Translations under genes and position numbers: made by a program
Assembly: GCA_016290775.1 (NCBI GenBank)
Contig: JAEEVF010000012.1
Location: 1 to 64,000 of the forward strand
Length of the DNA stretch: 64,000 bases
Reading direction: 5' to 3'
Origin: Acetatifactor sp.
GTDB taxonomy: Bacteria > Bacillota > Clostridia > Lachnospirales > Lachnospiraceae
In this document: positions 8,482 to 17,202 of the stretch, in pieces
Numbering within the stretch: the first letter of the stretch is position 1
How the letters are laid out: each line of letters starts with the position of its first letter
The notes under the pieces: generated by a model
What the model saw: the letters and a program-made list of their open reading frames with translations, nothing else
Told to the model about the DNA's origin: nothing
Database searches by the model: none

Positions 8482-9248
8482 AGATCAGTATATCCATCGT
8501 AACATACAACAGCATGGAAGACATTGACGGGGTGTTGGAAAGCATTCAGAACTGTGATTGCTTTGCGGACGTTGAATTGTTTGTCATTGACAATGCGTCA
8601 ACGGATGGAACGGCTGAACACGTGAAGCAGAAATACCCTTTTGCGAAGGTGATCAGCAGCCAGACCAATGGTGGATATGGTCATGGTCACAATCAGGCAC
8701 TGCCGCACCTTTCGTCGGACGTCCATTTTGTGATCAATCCGGACATTCGCTTTGAAAAGGACATACTTAGTCAGACGGCACGGTTTTTACTGGATTCGGA
8801 GGACGTGGCGCTCTGTACGCCTGAGATGTTTACCGAAGACGGAAAATATGTCTATCCGCCCAAAGCGCAGCCTAGGCTGCACTATATAGCGGCAAGGTTT
8901 TTAGGGCGTCTTAAATGCCTTCAGAAATGGCGTGACGCGTACGTGATGGCAGATCAGGTTAGACACAATGACGGCGCACCCTTTGACATTGGATTTTGTT
9001 CCGGCGCCTTTATGGCGATCAAGACAAAGTACCTTCAGGAGGTGAAGGGCTTTGATGACAGGTATTTCCTCTACTACGAAGACGCTGATCTGACAAGAAA
9101 GCTTCTCAAATATGGACGATGCGTATGCATTCCAAAACTGTCGATCATACATGAAGGAAAGAGAGCCGCGTATAGATCGCGCGAAATGCGCAAGATCATG
9201 ATACGTTCCATGATCAGATATTTTGGCAAATGGGGTTGGAAACTGTGA
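8478..9248 (+). CDS. Glycosyltransferase family 2 (rhamnosyltransferase-like)
   Basis: 256 residues, a complete GT2 domain. It opens with SIVTYNSMEDI, has VIDNASTDGT for nucleotide binding, NPD (in VINPDIRFE) in the DXD position, and FDDRYFLYYEDADLTRKL, the acceptor-side ED motif typical of rhamnosyltransferase-like GT2 enzymes. It is soluble with an amphipathic C-terminus. It probably adds one residue of the lipid-linked repeat unit at the inner face of the membrane. Donor and acceptor are not determinable here. Confidence 0.88.
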   Translation: MKISISIVTYNSMEDIDGVLESIQNCDCFADVELFVIDNASTDGTAEHVKQKYPFAKVISSQTNGGYGHGHNQALPHLSSDVHFVINPDIRFEKDILSQTARFLLDSEDVALCTPEMFTEDGKYVYPPKAQPRLHYIAARFLGRLKCLQKWRDAYVMADQVRHNDGAPFDIGFCSGAFMAIKTKYLQEVKGFDDRYFLYYEDADLTRKLLKYGRCVCIPKLSIIHEGKRAAYRSREMRKIMIRSMIRYFGKWGWKL

Positions 9249-10348
9249 AGATCATAGTGATGAGGCTGGGGACCAGCGATTTTGGAAAAATCGGCACTTA
9301 TAACGTTCAAGAAGTTGGTCTGGCAAACGCCTTGATCAAGAAGGGACACGAGGTTACGGTGTTGTATCTGAACAGACCCGTGAGCGAAGTGACGCAGGAT
9401 GAGTTGTATCCGTTTGTATATTACGTGCCAAGCAAACATATCGGCCTGCATGGAATTTTCAACGTTGAGTTGATGTCCCGCTTTTCGCCTGAGAGTATCA
9501 TTCTGTTTTCGGACAATCAATTGTGGGCAAAGAACGTGATCAACTGGGGAAGGAAGAACGGAGTAAAGGTAGTGCATTACTTCGGTAACGTGCTGTCGGA
9601 CAATCCCCAATGGCTGCATCAGTTCTACACAAAGTTGATCCTCAAAAGGAATATAGGTTCGTATCATCATTCCGTCAACGTTGCAAAAACCAACAAAGTG
9701 AAAAATGAAATGACAAGGCTACAGGTGCCTTGTGCAGGAGTGATCCGTGTTGGCCTCGATGACGGCATTCTCCAAAAGGAGAAGAATAAAGATCTTGCGA
9801 CGCGCAGGGCTTTGAACGTGGCTGACGATGAGACCGTCATTTTGTTTGTTGGAAGGTTGGTTGATTACAAGAAGCCTTTGTTGGCATGTGACATTCTGAA
9901 GGCATTCCAAGAAAGAGGAAACAAGGCAAGTCTTTACGTGATCGGAAAAGGACCTTTGGAAGAAACGCTTCAGGATTACGTGAAGGAACAAGGGCTAGAG
10001 GAATCCGTGCACTATATTGGTCGGGTGAATTATGAGGAGATGTACAAGTATTTTGTGGCTTGCGATTGCCTGATCAACCTTTCTCCCAAGGAGATTTTTG
10101 GCATGACGATCCTGGAAGCCATGTATTACGGACTGCCCGTGATCGCTCATGTGGCACCGGGACCCAATGACATCATTCGAGATGGAGAAAACGGTCTTTT
10201 GGTTGATTCTGAAGATGTTTCCGTGTGGATCGAAAAGATTCAGGAGGCACTTGAGAAGAAAGAGGCACTGGCGCACAATTCCATTGCCGATATTACGGAA
10301 AACTATCTGTGGGATCAGATAGCAGATCAGTTTTTAGCATTTATTTGA
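9245..10348 (+). CDS. Glycosyltransferase family 4
   Basis: The start is taken as GTG at 9245, which overlaps the preceding stop (GTGA); an in-frame ATG at 9230 lies inside the upstream gene without a ribosome site. 367 residues of GT-B fold. The N-terminal half opens with a Gly-rich strand (MRLGTSDFGKIGTYN). The C-terminal half has VGRLVDYKKP and the EX7E motif in SPKEIFGMTILEAMYYGLPV. It retains the sugar configuration and probably acts on the undecaprenyl-linked repeat unit. Confidence 0.88.
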   Translation: MKIIVMRLGTSDFGKIGTYNVQEVGLANALIKKGHEVTVLYLNRPVSEVTQDELYPFVYYVPSKHIGLHGIFNVELMSRFSPESIILFSDNQLWAKNVINWGRKNGVKVVHYFGNVLSDNPQWLHQFYTKLILKRNIGSYHHSVNVAKTNKVKNEMTRLQVPCAGVIRVGLDDGILQKEKNKDLATRRALNVADDETVILFVGRLVDYKKPLLACDILKAFQERGNKASLYVIGKGPLEETLQDYVKEQGLEESVHYIGRVNYEEMYKYFVACDCLINLSPKEIFGMTILEAMYYGLPVIAHVAPGPNDIIRDGENGLLVDSEDVSVWIEKIQEALEKKEALAHNSIADITENYLWDQIADQFLAFI

Positions 10349-10357
10349 GGTGATCAC

Positions 10358-11257
10358 ATGCATGATCTGGAGACGAATTCTGAAATAAAAACTGGGATTG
10401 TCATTCTGAATTATAACTCCCATGATCTTACGGTCGCATTGGCGAAAAGGCTTGCAGATTATGACGCGATCGACGAGATCTGCGTTGTGGACAACCATTC
10501 CCAAGATGATTTTGACGGAGAGTTTCAAAACGATAAGATCCACTACGTGAAAAGCGAAAAAAACGGCGGATATAATGCCGGCAATAATATCGGCCTAAGG
10601 TACCTCGTTGAGGAAAAGGGTTGTAAATATGTTTTCATCGCAAACCCTGACGTAACCTTCGAGAACAGTGCGATCGTCAACATGGTCCGGTATTTCGAAA
10701 AAGATGAAAAGCTTGTTCTTCTCTCAACGAAGCGCTATGGATATGACAACTCGATCATCCATCAGTACTTTGATTTTCCGAAGCTTCGCGATTCCATCCG
10801 CAGCTGCTTTTTGATAACGAGACTTGGAGTTCAAAAGGCGAGGAACTTTCAACAAAACTTTGAGATTGATCATGCCATTGACGGGATCAGGTATGTAGAT
10901 GCCGTGCCCGGAGCCTTTTTTGGATTGAGAAGCTCCTTTGTTCAGGAGATTGGTTTTTTGTGGGAAGGAATCTTCTTATACGGCGAGGAGATCATTACTG
11001 GCCGTCAGGCATCGGAATTGGGATATAAGGCCGGGATCATCAACACGGACGAATATGTTCATCATCACAAAATGGTGGGTCTGACAAACATGAAGATGTT
11101 TTGGAATGACAGGGTGTCAGCGAGCAAATATTATAAAAAATTCCACTTGCTGAATTGGTACCAGCAATTAGAGTTCGACATTGCCAGGGGATTTGGAACC
11201 TTGGAATATGGCCTCGCATCATTTGCCATGCGGTTACTAAGAGGCGGAAAAAGGTGA
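10358..11257 (+). CDS. Glycosyltransferase family 2
   Basis: 299 residues; the start is set by GAGGTGAT just upstream. GT2 features: GIVILNYNSHDLT at the N-terminus, VVDNHSQDD, ANPDVTFE as the DXD equivalent, and a GEEI acceptor-side motif. It is distinct in sequence from the GT2 at 8478 and so probably makes a different linkage. Together the cluster holds three glycosyltransferases plus the initiating enzyme, consistent with a repeat unit of about four sugars (inference). Confidence 0.87.
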   Translation: MHDLETNSEIKTGIVILNYNSHDLTVALAKRLADYDAIDEICVVDNHSQDDFDGEFQNDKIHYVKSEKNGGYNAGNNIGLRYLVEEKGCKYVFIANPDVTFENSAIVNMVRYFEKDEKLVLLSTKRYGYDNSIIHQYFDFPKLRDSIRSCFLITRLGVQKARNFQQNFEIDHAIDGIRYVDAVPGAFFGLRSSFVQEIGFLWEGIFLYGEEIITGRQASELGYKAGIINTDEYVHHHKMVGLTNMKMFWNDRVSASKYYKKFHLLNWYQQLEFDIARGFGTLEYGLASFAMRLLRGGKR

Positions 11258-11261
11258 AAGT

Positions 11262-12371
11262 ATGATACGGCAGGAAGAATACATAAGTTTTTTGGCGAAA
11301 GACTATTATGACGCTTTTTTCGAACTGGGTCATGCGATCGCAGGGCACAATGGACCGCATGGGCATGAGGACACGCCCGTTCGGAACACGGCGCATTATC
11401 TGATCATTTATTCGTACCTTTACAAGAAAGAGCGAGAAGAGAAGTATCTGGAGCTTTGCAAGAAGTTCGCGGACTATTTGTGTGACGAGCAGGCAAAGAC
11501 TGTTTCCGGTGCCATACAATGTATGGTGAGTGATCAGTTTGACCATTTGAACGGACTGATCGGGCAAGCCTGGGTTGTGGATGCTTTGCTATATTACTAC
11601 GAGATCTCCAAGGAAGAAAGATGCCTTGAGACCGCAAGGAAAATATACCTTTCTCAGCCTTATGACAAAGAGTTGCATCTATGGAGACGAACGGAACTTG
11701 ACGGGACGGACATTGGCCCTGACACGACCTACAACCATCAGGTCTGGTTTGCGGCGTGCGCTCAAAAACTGGAGGATTACTGCGAGGATCTTGAGGTTCA
11801 TGACCAGATCGTCGATTTCCTGACGAAAGGGGCAGATCGAGATTTCAGATTGTACTCCGACGGATTGTTGTATCATAGCATTGGGTTACCTGATAAATCC
11901 ATTCGCAGAAAGCTGTTCATTAAAACCCTGTTAACACCTTTTGCGTTTTTGAATCCCCAGAAAATGGACAGAAAATATATTGTTAAGGCATATCACATTT
12001 TTGACATGTATGGCTTCGCCATGCTGAAGGAAAAGTACGGGGATCTCCCTTTGTTTTCTTCCGACCGTTTTCGGAGGGCAGTTGAATGCGCATTAGACAT
12101 AACGGCGTATGATCGCAGGAATGGTGTCCCGTGCGCATTGAAAAAGGGAAGTTCCTTTAATGTCTTTGGATATTCCTATAATGCTCCTGCCTTTGAGTAT
12201 CCATATGTGGCGCAGGCCTTTGGAACAGTTGACGTTTCGCTCAATGATAGGATTTTTGAAACGCAGAAAAAACTCATGTATGATGAACAGACAAAGATGT
12301 TTTCGAGGCGTAATCCAGACGGCGAAACATGGAATGCAAAAACATATGAGATTGTTAGATTCTTAGGGTGA
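11262..12371 (+). CDS. AglQ-like alpha/alpha-barrel protein of polysaccharide cluster
   Basis: 369 residues, soluble, all-helical. Conserved-looking blocks are GHNGPHGHEDTPVRNTAHYL near the N-terminus, NGLIGQAWVVDALLYYYE in the middle and TYNHQVWFAACA. These resemble, from memory, the agl cluster protein AglQ of archaeal surface-glycan loci, and the repeated helix pairs suggest an (alpha/alpha)6 toroid like unsaturated glucuronyl hydrolases and sugar epimerases. Lack of a signal peptide argues against an extracellular hydrolase. It might act on a nucleotide- or lipid-linked sugar. Function uncertain. Confidence 0.55.
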   Translation: MIRQEEYISFLAKDYYDAFFELGHAIAGHNGPHGHEDTPVRNTAHYLIIYSYLYKKEREEKYLELCKKFADYLCDEQAKTVSGAIQCMVSDQFDHLNGLIGQAWVVDALLYYYEISKEERCLETARKIYLSQPYDKELHLWRRTELDGTDIGPDTTYNHQVWFAACAQKLEDYCEDLEVHDQIVDFLTKGADRDFRLYSDGLLYHSIGLPDKSIRRKLFIKTLLTPFAFLNPQKMDRKYIVKAYHIFDMYGFAMLKEKYGDLPLFSSDRFRRAVECALDITAYDRRNGVPCALKKGSSFNVFGYSYNAPAFEYPYVAQAFGTVDVSLNDRIFETQKKLMYDEQTKMFSRRNPDGETWNAKTYEIVRFLG

Positions 12372-12402
12372 CGACAGACAACAAGTTTAGGAAGTACTGA
12401 GC

Positions 12403-13536
12403 ATGGACATAAGTTACGTAAAGATTTCAATCTTTATATTGTTGATCGCAGCTAACATACTGATACCATTCGATCAGAGACTTGGCTCGATACATATCAG
12501 GGTAACGAAGCACAGATATGTTTCGCTAAATGATCTGGTTGCCTTGGCTTTTTTGGTTTTTTTAGCTTTTTTATGTATCAGCGACAACGATAATCCGGAC
12601 TATTACAACTACAAAAGGACATATGTTCTAGGCATTGAAGATAGCCCTGACATGGGTTTTATTCTGGTCAAAAACATTGCAAAGGCGTTAGGTTTCTCCT
12701 TTGAAATGTTTCAAACGATCATGTATGTTTGTGTGTTTTCCATTCTTTGGATGGCATTGTGCAAGCTGAACGTCAATAAGAATCTTGTTCTGTGCCTCTA
12801 CGCATTTTTCCCTTTCGTTTATGATGCGATCCAGATCCGGCTGTTTTGTACGACAAGTATCATGCTTTATTCGTTGCACTTTTTGATGGAAAGAAAAAAG
12901 AGCGGCGTTATCAAATATGTGATCGGCATCCTGATCGCATCTTCTTTTCATGCGCTTGGGATCGTCTATTTGCTGTTCCTGATGGTCATGCTCGATGACA
13001 CTAAAAAAAGCAAGCAGACTTTTTTGAGGATCGTGTTCGCGGCTTCGTTTCTCTTAATGCTTACGTCGTTCTTCAGTGATTCATTTAAGAATTTGCTCAC
13101 ATATCTTTTCTCGCTCAGCACCACGGAGAAAAAGTTTAATTACTATAACAGGGGGACGAACTGGAGAAATATCTTTATTCTGATCATGCAAGAGGCATTT
13201 TTCTACTTCTCTTCAAAGATCAACAAGGATATCATGGAAAAATCCAAATCGTCGACATGCCAAAAGTATCACTTGATGTCTGAACTGATCTATGGATGTA
13301 ATCTGGCAATATGCTGTACTTTGCCGTTGCTCATGATCTCACAGAATTTCCACAGGCTATATCGTAATATTTCGATCATCAACTATGGGATTTTGGGCTT
13401 TTATTGCGGGAACAAGGTGAGCGACAACAGGAAATATCTTTGTGTCATATTGCTTGCGTTAGGCTTTCTAAGCAGCCTGTCATGGAACTATTATCAGGAT
13501 TCGTTTGAAAAAGTATTCTTAGTTTTCTTTAATTAG
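12403..13536 (+). CDS. EpsG/Wzy-like polysaccharide polymerase
   Basis: 377 residues with about ten hydrophobic membrane segments and a long non-hydrophobic loop after residue 240. Features in common with EpsG/Wzy proteins are the early NPDYYNYKRTY stretch after the second helix and the QIRLFCTTSIM helix. Wzy proteins polymerise lipid-linked repeat units at the outer face. Its place between the glycosyltransferases and the flippase supports this. A/T content and use of rarer codons rise here and in the next gene, common for Wzy/Wzx. Sequence conservation in the family is low, so the call rests on topology and context. Confidence 0.75.
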   Translation: MDISYVKISIFILLIAANILIPFDQRLGSIHIRVTKHRYVSLNDLVALAFLVFLAFLCISDNDNPDYYNYKRTYVLGIEDSPDMGFILVKNIAKALGFSFEMFQTIMYVCVFSILWMALCKLNVNKNLVLCLYAFFPFVYDAIQIRLFCTTSIMLYSLHFLMERKKSGVIKYVIGILIASSFHALGIVYLLFLMVMLDDTKKSKQTFLRIVFAASFLLMLTSFFSDSFKNLLTYLFSLSTTEKKFNYYNRGTNWRNIFILIMQEAFFYFSSKINKDIMEKSKSSTCQKYHLMSELIYGCNLAICCTLPLLMISQNFHRLYRNISIINYGILGFYCGNKVSDNRKYLCVILLALGFLSSLSWNYYQDSFEKVFLVFFN

Positions 13537-13586
13537 CTCCGCTTTTGCATGCATTTGCGGATCGAGGCATTGATTGGAGATGGGCC

Positions 13587-14999
13587 ATGTCTCAGAACGG
13601 GAGTTCCTTACGGAAAACTTTATCAGATATCATCAGGGTTTCAGGAAGCAACATGGTGAAATTGCTTTCTGGTGTTTTGGTTGGGTTCCTTTTGCCTAAG
13701 ATCGTCGGTGTGACGGATTATGGGTATTTTAAAACATTCACTTTGTATGTCTTGTATGTGGGGCTCTTTCATTTTGGCATTGTGGACGGGATCCATCTGA
13801 AATATGGAGGATGGGACTACCAGGACCTTGACAGACATTCTTTTAGGTTCTATACGGCGGCCCTGTTTATGATCGAGGTCGTTATCGGCGCAGTCATCTG
13901 CGCTGTGGCCATGTTGTTCCTAACGGGCGAATATCGTTTTATTTTCTTTTGCCTTGGTATCTATCTGATCGTGCATAACGTTACGGGGTATTTTCAGTCG
14001 ATTTCACAGGTGACGAGCAGATTTCGTGAGCTTTCTCAAAGAACAGTCATACAATCGGTGCTTACGGCGTTGGCTGTTGCCCTTCTTTGGATCAGCCCCA
14101 AGATTGCTCCCGTCCAGATTTCCTACAGAATCTACACTGTTTTCTACGTGCTGATCGAAGCCTTTCTTGCAGTATGGTATGTTTTCACCTATAGGGATAT
14201 AACTTTCAGAAAAAGGACGCAGCTGTGGTCCGACATACCAAAACTGATCAAGTTGGGCTTTCCGCTAACGGTTGCAAATCTTTGCGCGTCTTTGGTTCTC
14301 ACCTTGGACAGACAGTTTGTCAATATCTTGTTTGATACGAACACCTATGCCGTGTATGCCTTTGCATATAATATGCTCGCGTTGGTGACGACGGCGACGG
14401 CTGCGATCGCTACGGTTCTTTACCCCAGCCTCAAAAAAGCAAAAGAGGAGTCTTTGCCGAGGAATTATCCGAGGCTGATCTCAACTGTTCTTGCCTTTGC
14501 TTTTGGGTGTCTGGTCCTGTACTTCCCATTGTGCGCATTTGTCGAATGGTTTCTTCCCAAGTTCACGGGATCATTGCCCATCTACAGGATCATATTCCCG
14601 GGATTGGCTGTCAGCTCGGCAATCTCGATCGTCATGTATAATTACTACAAAACGCTTGATCTTTCTTTCCTGTATTTCAAAAAGAGCGTGGTCGTGCTTG
14701 TTATTTCGGGGATCGCCAACTATGTCGCATATTATTTCTTTCATACGCCGGCGGCAATATCCGTTGCCTCGATCGTTGTCATGCTTATCTGGTATATGTA
14801 TGTCGAGGCCGCGCTTGTTAAGAAATATCAAGTGGCACGATGGAAGAACGTCACGTACATGATCCTGCTGATGACTGCCTTTTACGTCATTACTGCAATC
14901 CCTAATCTTTGGATTGCGGGAGCGGTTTACGTTGCGGTATTTTTGGCCGCATCATTTTTCTTGATCTGGAAAGACGTAAAGAGATTCATCTTAGAATAG
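13587..14999 (+). CDS. Wzx-type oligosaccharide flippase (MOP superfamily)
   Basis: The start at 13587 is supported by GGAGA 6 nt upstream; an in-frame extension to 13545 has no site. 470 residues with about 12 to 14 membrane helices. The N-terminal segment SGSNMVKLLSGVLVGFLLPK and the following VTDYGYFKTF match the usual MOP/Wzx opening (GxxxxxllgfiltpllarlLGpedyGly). It would move the undecaprenyl-linked repeat unit outward for the polymerase encoded just upstream. It is the last gene of the operon. Confidence 0.88.
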   Translation: MSQNGSSLRKTLSDIIRVSGSNMVKLLSGVLVGFLLPKIVGVTDYGYFKTFTLYVLYVGLFHFGIVDGIHLKYGGWDYQDLDRHSFRFYTAALFMIEVVIGAVICAVAMLFLTGEYRFIFFCLGIYLIVHNVTGYFQSISQVTSRFRELSQRTVIQSVLTALAVALLWISPKIAPVQISYRIYTVFYVLIEAFLAVWYVFTYRDITFRKRTQLWSDIPKLIKLGFPLTVANLCASLVLTLDRQFVNILFDTNTYAVYAFAYNMLALVTTATAAIATVLYPSLKKAKEESLPRNYPRLISTVLAFAFGCLVLYFPLCAFVEWFLPKFTGSLPIYRIIFPGLAVSSAISIVMYNYYKTLDLSFLYFKKSVVVLVISGIANYVAYYFFHTPAAISVASIVVMLIWYMYVEAALVKKYQVARWKNVTYMILLMTAFYVITAIPNLWIAGAVYVAVFLAASFFLIWKDVKRFILE

Positions 15000-15059
15000 A
15001 TCAATTTCTTATTTCGATGTATCATGTTCAAAATTCCTAAAATGAGTTATCCTAGATAT

Positions 15060-15077
15060 TAGTAAAAGGTTTTACTA
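15060..15077. promoter_or_regulatory. Perfect palindrome upstream of the glycosidase gene (operator candidate)
   Basis: TAGTAAAA, GG, TTTTACTA: 8-bp arms around a 2-bp centre, 56 bp upstream of the GTG start at 15133. Size and symmetry fit a dimeric repressor site such as a LacI-type operator. No convincing -35/-10 pair overlaps it. The regulator is unknown. Confidence 0.4.
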
Positions 15078-15132
15078 GAAGTGCGCGTTGGCGCGGGGAT
15101 AGATTTGAAATCATCATGGGAGGAAGTTTGGC

Positions 15133-17082
15133 GTGAGAATTGCAAGTTACATAAGGCAGCCGCTGGAGGACGCGGTTTATGCGAAGCGTTTGGCGTACAG
15201 CTGTCATCTTGCATTGCAGGATGAGGCGGGCTCGTTTTGTGCCTTGAATCATAATTCCGGCGTGCTTTTTGTGAAGGCGACGGAGAATCAGGACGGGTCA
15301 TTGAACCCGAAGAGTATGAAGAACCCCTGGTTGTTTTCCCGAAAGGAAGGCGGCTATGGGGTTTTTGCGGTTCGAACGCTGGCGGATGGCGAGACGGACA
15401 CGGAAGATCTTGGCACGGCGGTGCTCTGGACGAGCAAGGACCTCGTGTGCTATGAAGAAAAAGGGCTGATAAAGCTGGCGGACGGGCCACTTATGGCAGT
15501 GCGGTGTGAGTATGTGGAAAAAGCATCTGAGACCGCGAACGGTGGGAGCGCGACAAATGAAGTGGCTGGCCGCGATGCCAAGGGATTCTATCGCCTGCAG
15601 TGGCAGCAGTCGAATGGGCAGTGGTATGAGGCGAAAGAGAGAATTTCTTCTCTTGAGGAGCTTAGGATTGGCGATGCAAGTGTGAAGCTTGCGGGCGTGG
15701 TGATTTCGGGAGATCAGTTGATCGAGGATGGGATCAGCGTGAATGCTCCATGTACAATGAAAGCCGACGCAAACTCGGCCGCTTCGCAAGCTGGCAACGA
15801 GAGCCCGTTTGCCGGCATCCAAGGCGCGGTGCCTTGCAACTGCATCGAGATTCCTAATGAGCTCGGCGCATACCTTCTGAAAAAGCTTATGCCCGCAACG
15901 CAAGTTGGCGTTATGGCGCCGGCGGAGTTGAAGGCTGGAAGTGAAGCGGAGCTGAAGAGGGTCATGGTAAATGCCCTTTACAGCGATGGCACGCAGGTTC
16001 CCAAACATGTCATTTGGGATGCTGAAAGCCTTGCCCAAATTGATTTTAACCTCCCAGGTAAATACTCCTTAAAGGGGAGGCTCACGCAACCGCATTTCGA
16101 GTTTCCAATCTGCACGGACCGTGCAGATCCCTGCGTTTGCCGCTGGAATGGGAAGTATTATTATATCGCGACGAATGACGCGGATGGCAATCATACGCTG
16201 TATATGCGCTGCGCGGATTCTTTGGAAGGCATCCGTGACGCCGAGGAACATCTGATCTTGGACAGCACGACCTATGAGGGCATTGGAGGCCTTCTGTGGG
16301 CACCGGAATTCCATGTGATCGATGGCAGGATGTATCTGTTCCATGCCTGCACGCCTGGGCCGTTTTTCTGCGAGGAGAGCCATGTGATGGCGCTTCGCGA
16401 GGGCGGTGATCCCCTGAAGAAAGAGGATTGGTCAAGACCCATGCGGGTGGTGCGTGCGGACGGGAGCGACATCTGTGAGGCCGGCAAGGAGATCACGCTG
16501 GACATGACGGAGTTTGAGTGGCAGGGCGAGCTTTATGTGATATGGTCGCAGCGTCAGTTCCTTCCGAAGGACCTTGGCGCATGGCTCTACATTGCAAAGC
16601 TGAACCGCGAGAAGCCTTGGATGCTTGCCAGCGATACGGTGGTTCTTTCCAAGCCGGAATATGGCTGGGCAAACAATCACACCTTTGTGGATGAAGGGCC
16701 GTTCGCCCTGATCCGCGGCGACAAGCTGTACGTGACGTTTTCTTCGGCGGCCGTGGACAGTACATATGTGGTTGGCCTTTTGCAGATCGAGGCGGGCAAG
16801 GATCTTTTGGATCCGAAGAACTGGTATAAGAACAATTACCCCCTGTTCACTTCGAGAAGCTATGAGGGTGAATATGGCACAGGCCATAATGCATATGTCA
16901 TCGACGAGGACGGCATCACTTGGAACACGTATCATGCAAGACCTGGCGTGGACGGACCGAGAAGCACGGGGATCAGGCGCGTGCACTTTGACGTGGACGG
17001 CGAGCCCATGCTTGACGTAATTGAGGAGCTGGACCTTAGACCCGATTATTCCGAGTTTGAAACGACGCTTGTTGTTGGGTAG
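15133..17082 (+). CDS. GH43-type glycoside hydrolase with Ig-like domain
   Basis: 649 residues; GTG start with GGGAGGAAG 7 nt upstream. The N-terminal 140 or so residues resemble a partial beta-propeller of GH43-associated type (NPKSMKNPWLF). Residues about 255-315 form a Big_4-like Ig domain ending in VPKHVIWDAES and DFNLPGKYSLKG. The C-terminal five-bladed GH43 domain has RADPCVCRWNGKYY near 328 (Asp base), VDEGPFA near 520 (Glu acid) and GTGHN near 583. Activity on arabinose- or xylose-containing side chains is expected. There is no signal peptide, so the substrate is probably an imported oligosaccharide. Confidence 0.8.
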   Translation: MRIASYIRQPLEDAVYAKRLAYSCHLALQDEAGSFCALNHNSGVLFVKATENQDGSLNPKSMKNPWLFSRKEGGYGVFAVRTLADGETDTEDLGTAVLWTSKDLVCYEEKGLIKLADGPLMAVRCEYVEKASETANGGSATNEVAGRDAKGFYRLQWQQSNGQWYEAKERISSLEELRIGDASVKLAGVVISGDQLIEDGISVNAPCTMKADANSAASQAGNESPFAGIQGAVPCNCIEIPNELGAYLLKKLMPATQVGVMAPAELKAGSEAELKRVMVNALYSDGTQVPKHVIWDAESLAQIDFNLPGKYSLKGRLTQPHFEFPICTDRADPCVCRWNGKYYYIATNDADGNHTLYMRCADSLEGIRDAEEHLILDSTTYEGIGGLLWAPEFHVIDGRMYLFHACTPGPFFCEESHVMALREGGDPLKKEDWSRPMRVVRADGSDICEAGKEITLDMTEFEWQGELYVIWSQRQFLPKDLGAWLYIAKLNREKPWMLASDTVVLSKPEYGWANNHTFVDEGPFALIRGDKLYVTFSSAAVDSTYVVGLLQIEAGKDLLDPKNWYKNNYPLFTSRSYEGEYGTGHNAYVIDEDGITWNTYHARPGVDGPRSTGIRRVHFDVDGEPMLDVIEELDLRPDYSEFETTLVVG

Positions 17083-17136
17083 AGTTTTGAACAGGGATAC
17101 GGAAGCTAATTTGATCTATTGTTTCACTGTAAGTAA

Positions 17137-17164
17137 GTGTCTGAGGCAGTCATCCGATAGACAC
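17137..17164. promoter_or_regulatory. Inverted repeat in the leader region of the esterase gene
   Basis: GTGTCT (17137-17142) and AGACAC (17159-17164) are separated by 16 bp within the 120-bp gap between the glycosidase and esterase genes. An A/T-rich block with TATAGA at 17170 follows and may be a -10, but no good -35 is present. Purpose unknown. Confidence 0.25.
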
Positions 17165-17202
17165 GTAGGTATAGAATATACAAATATAACGGAGGGTGAA
17201 GT

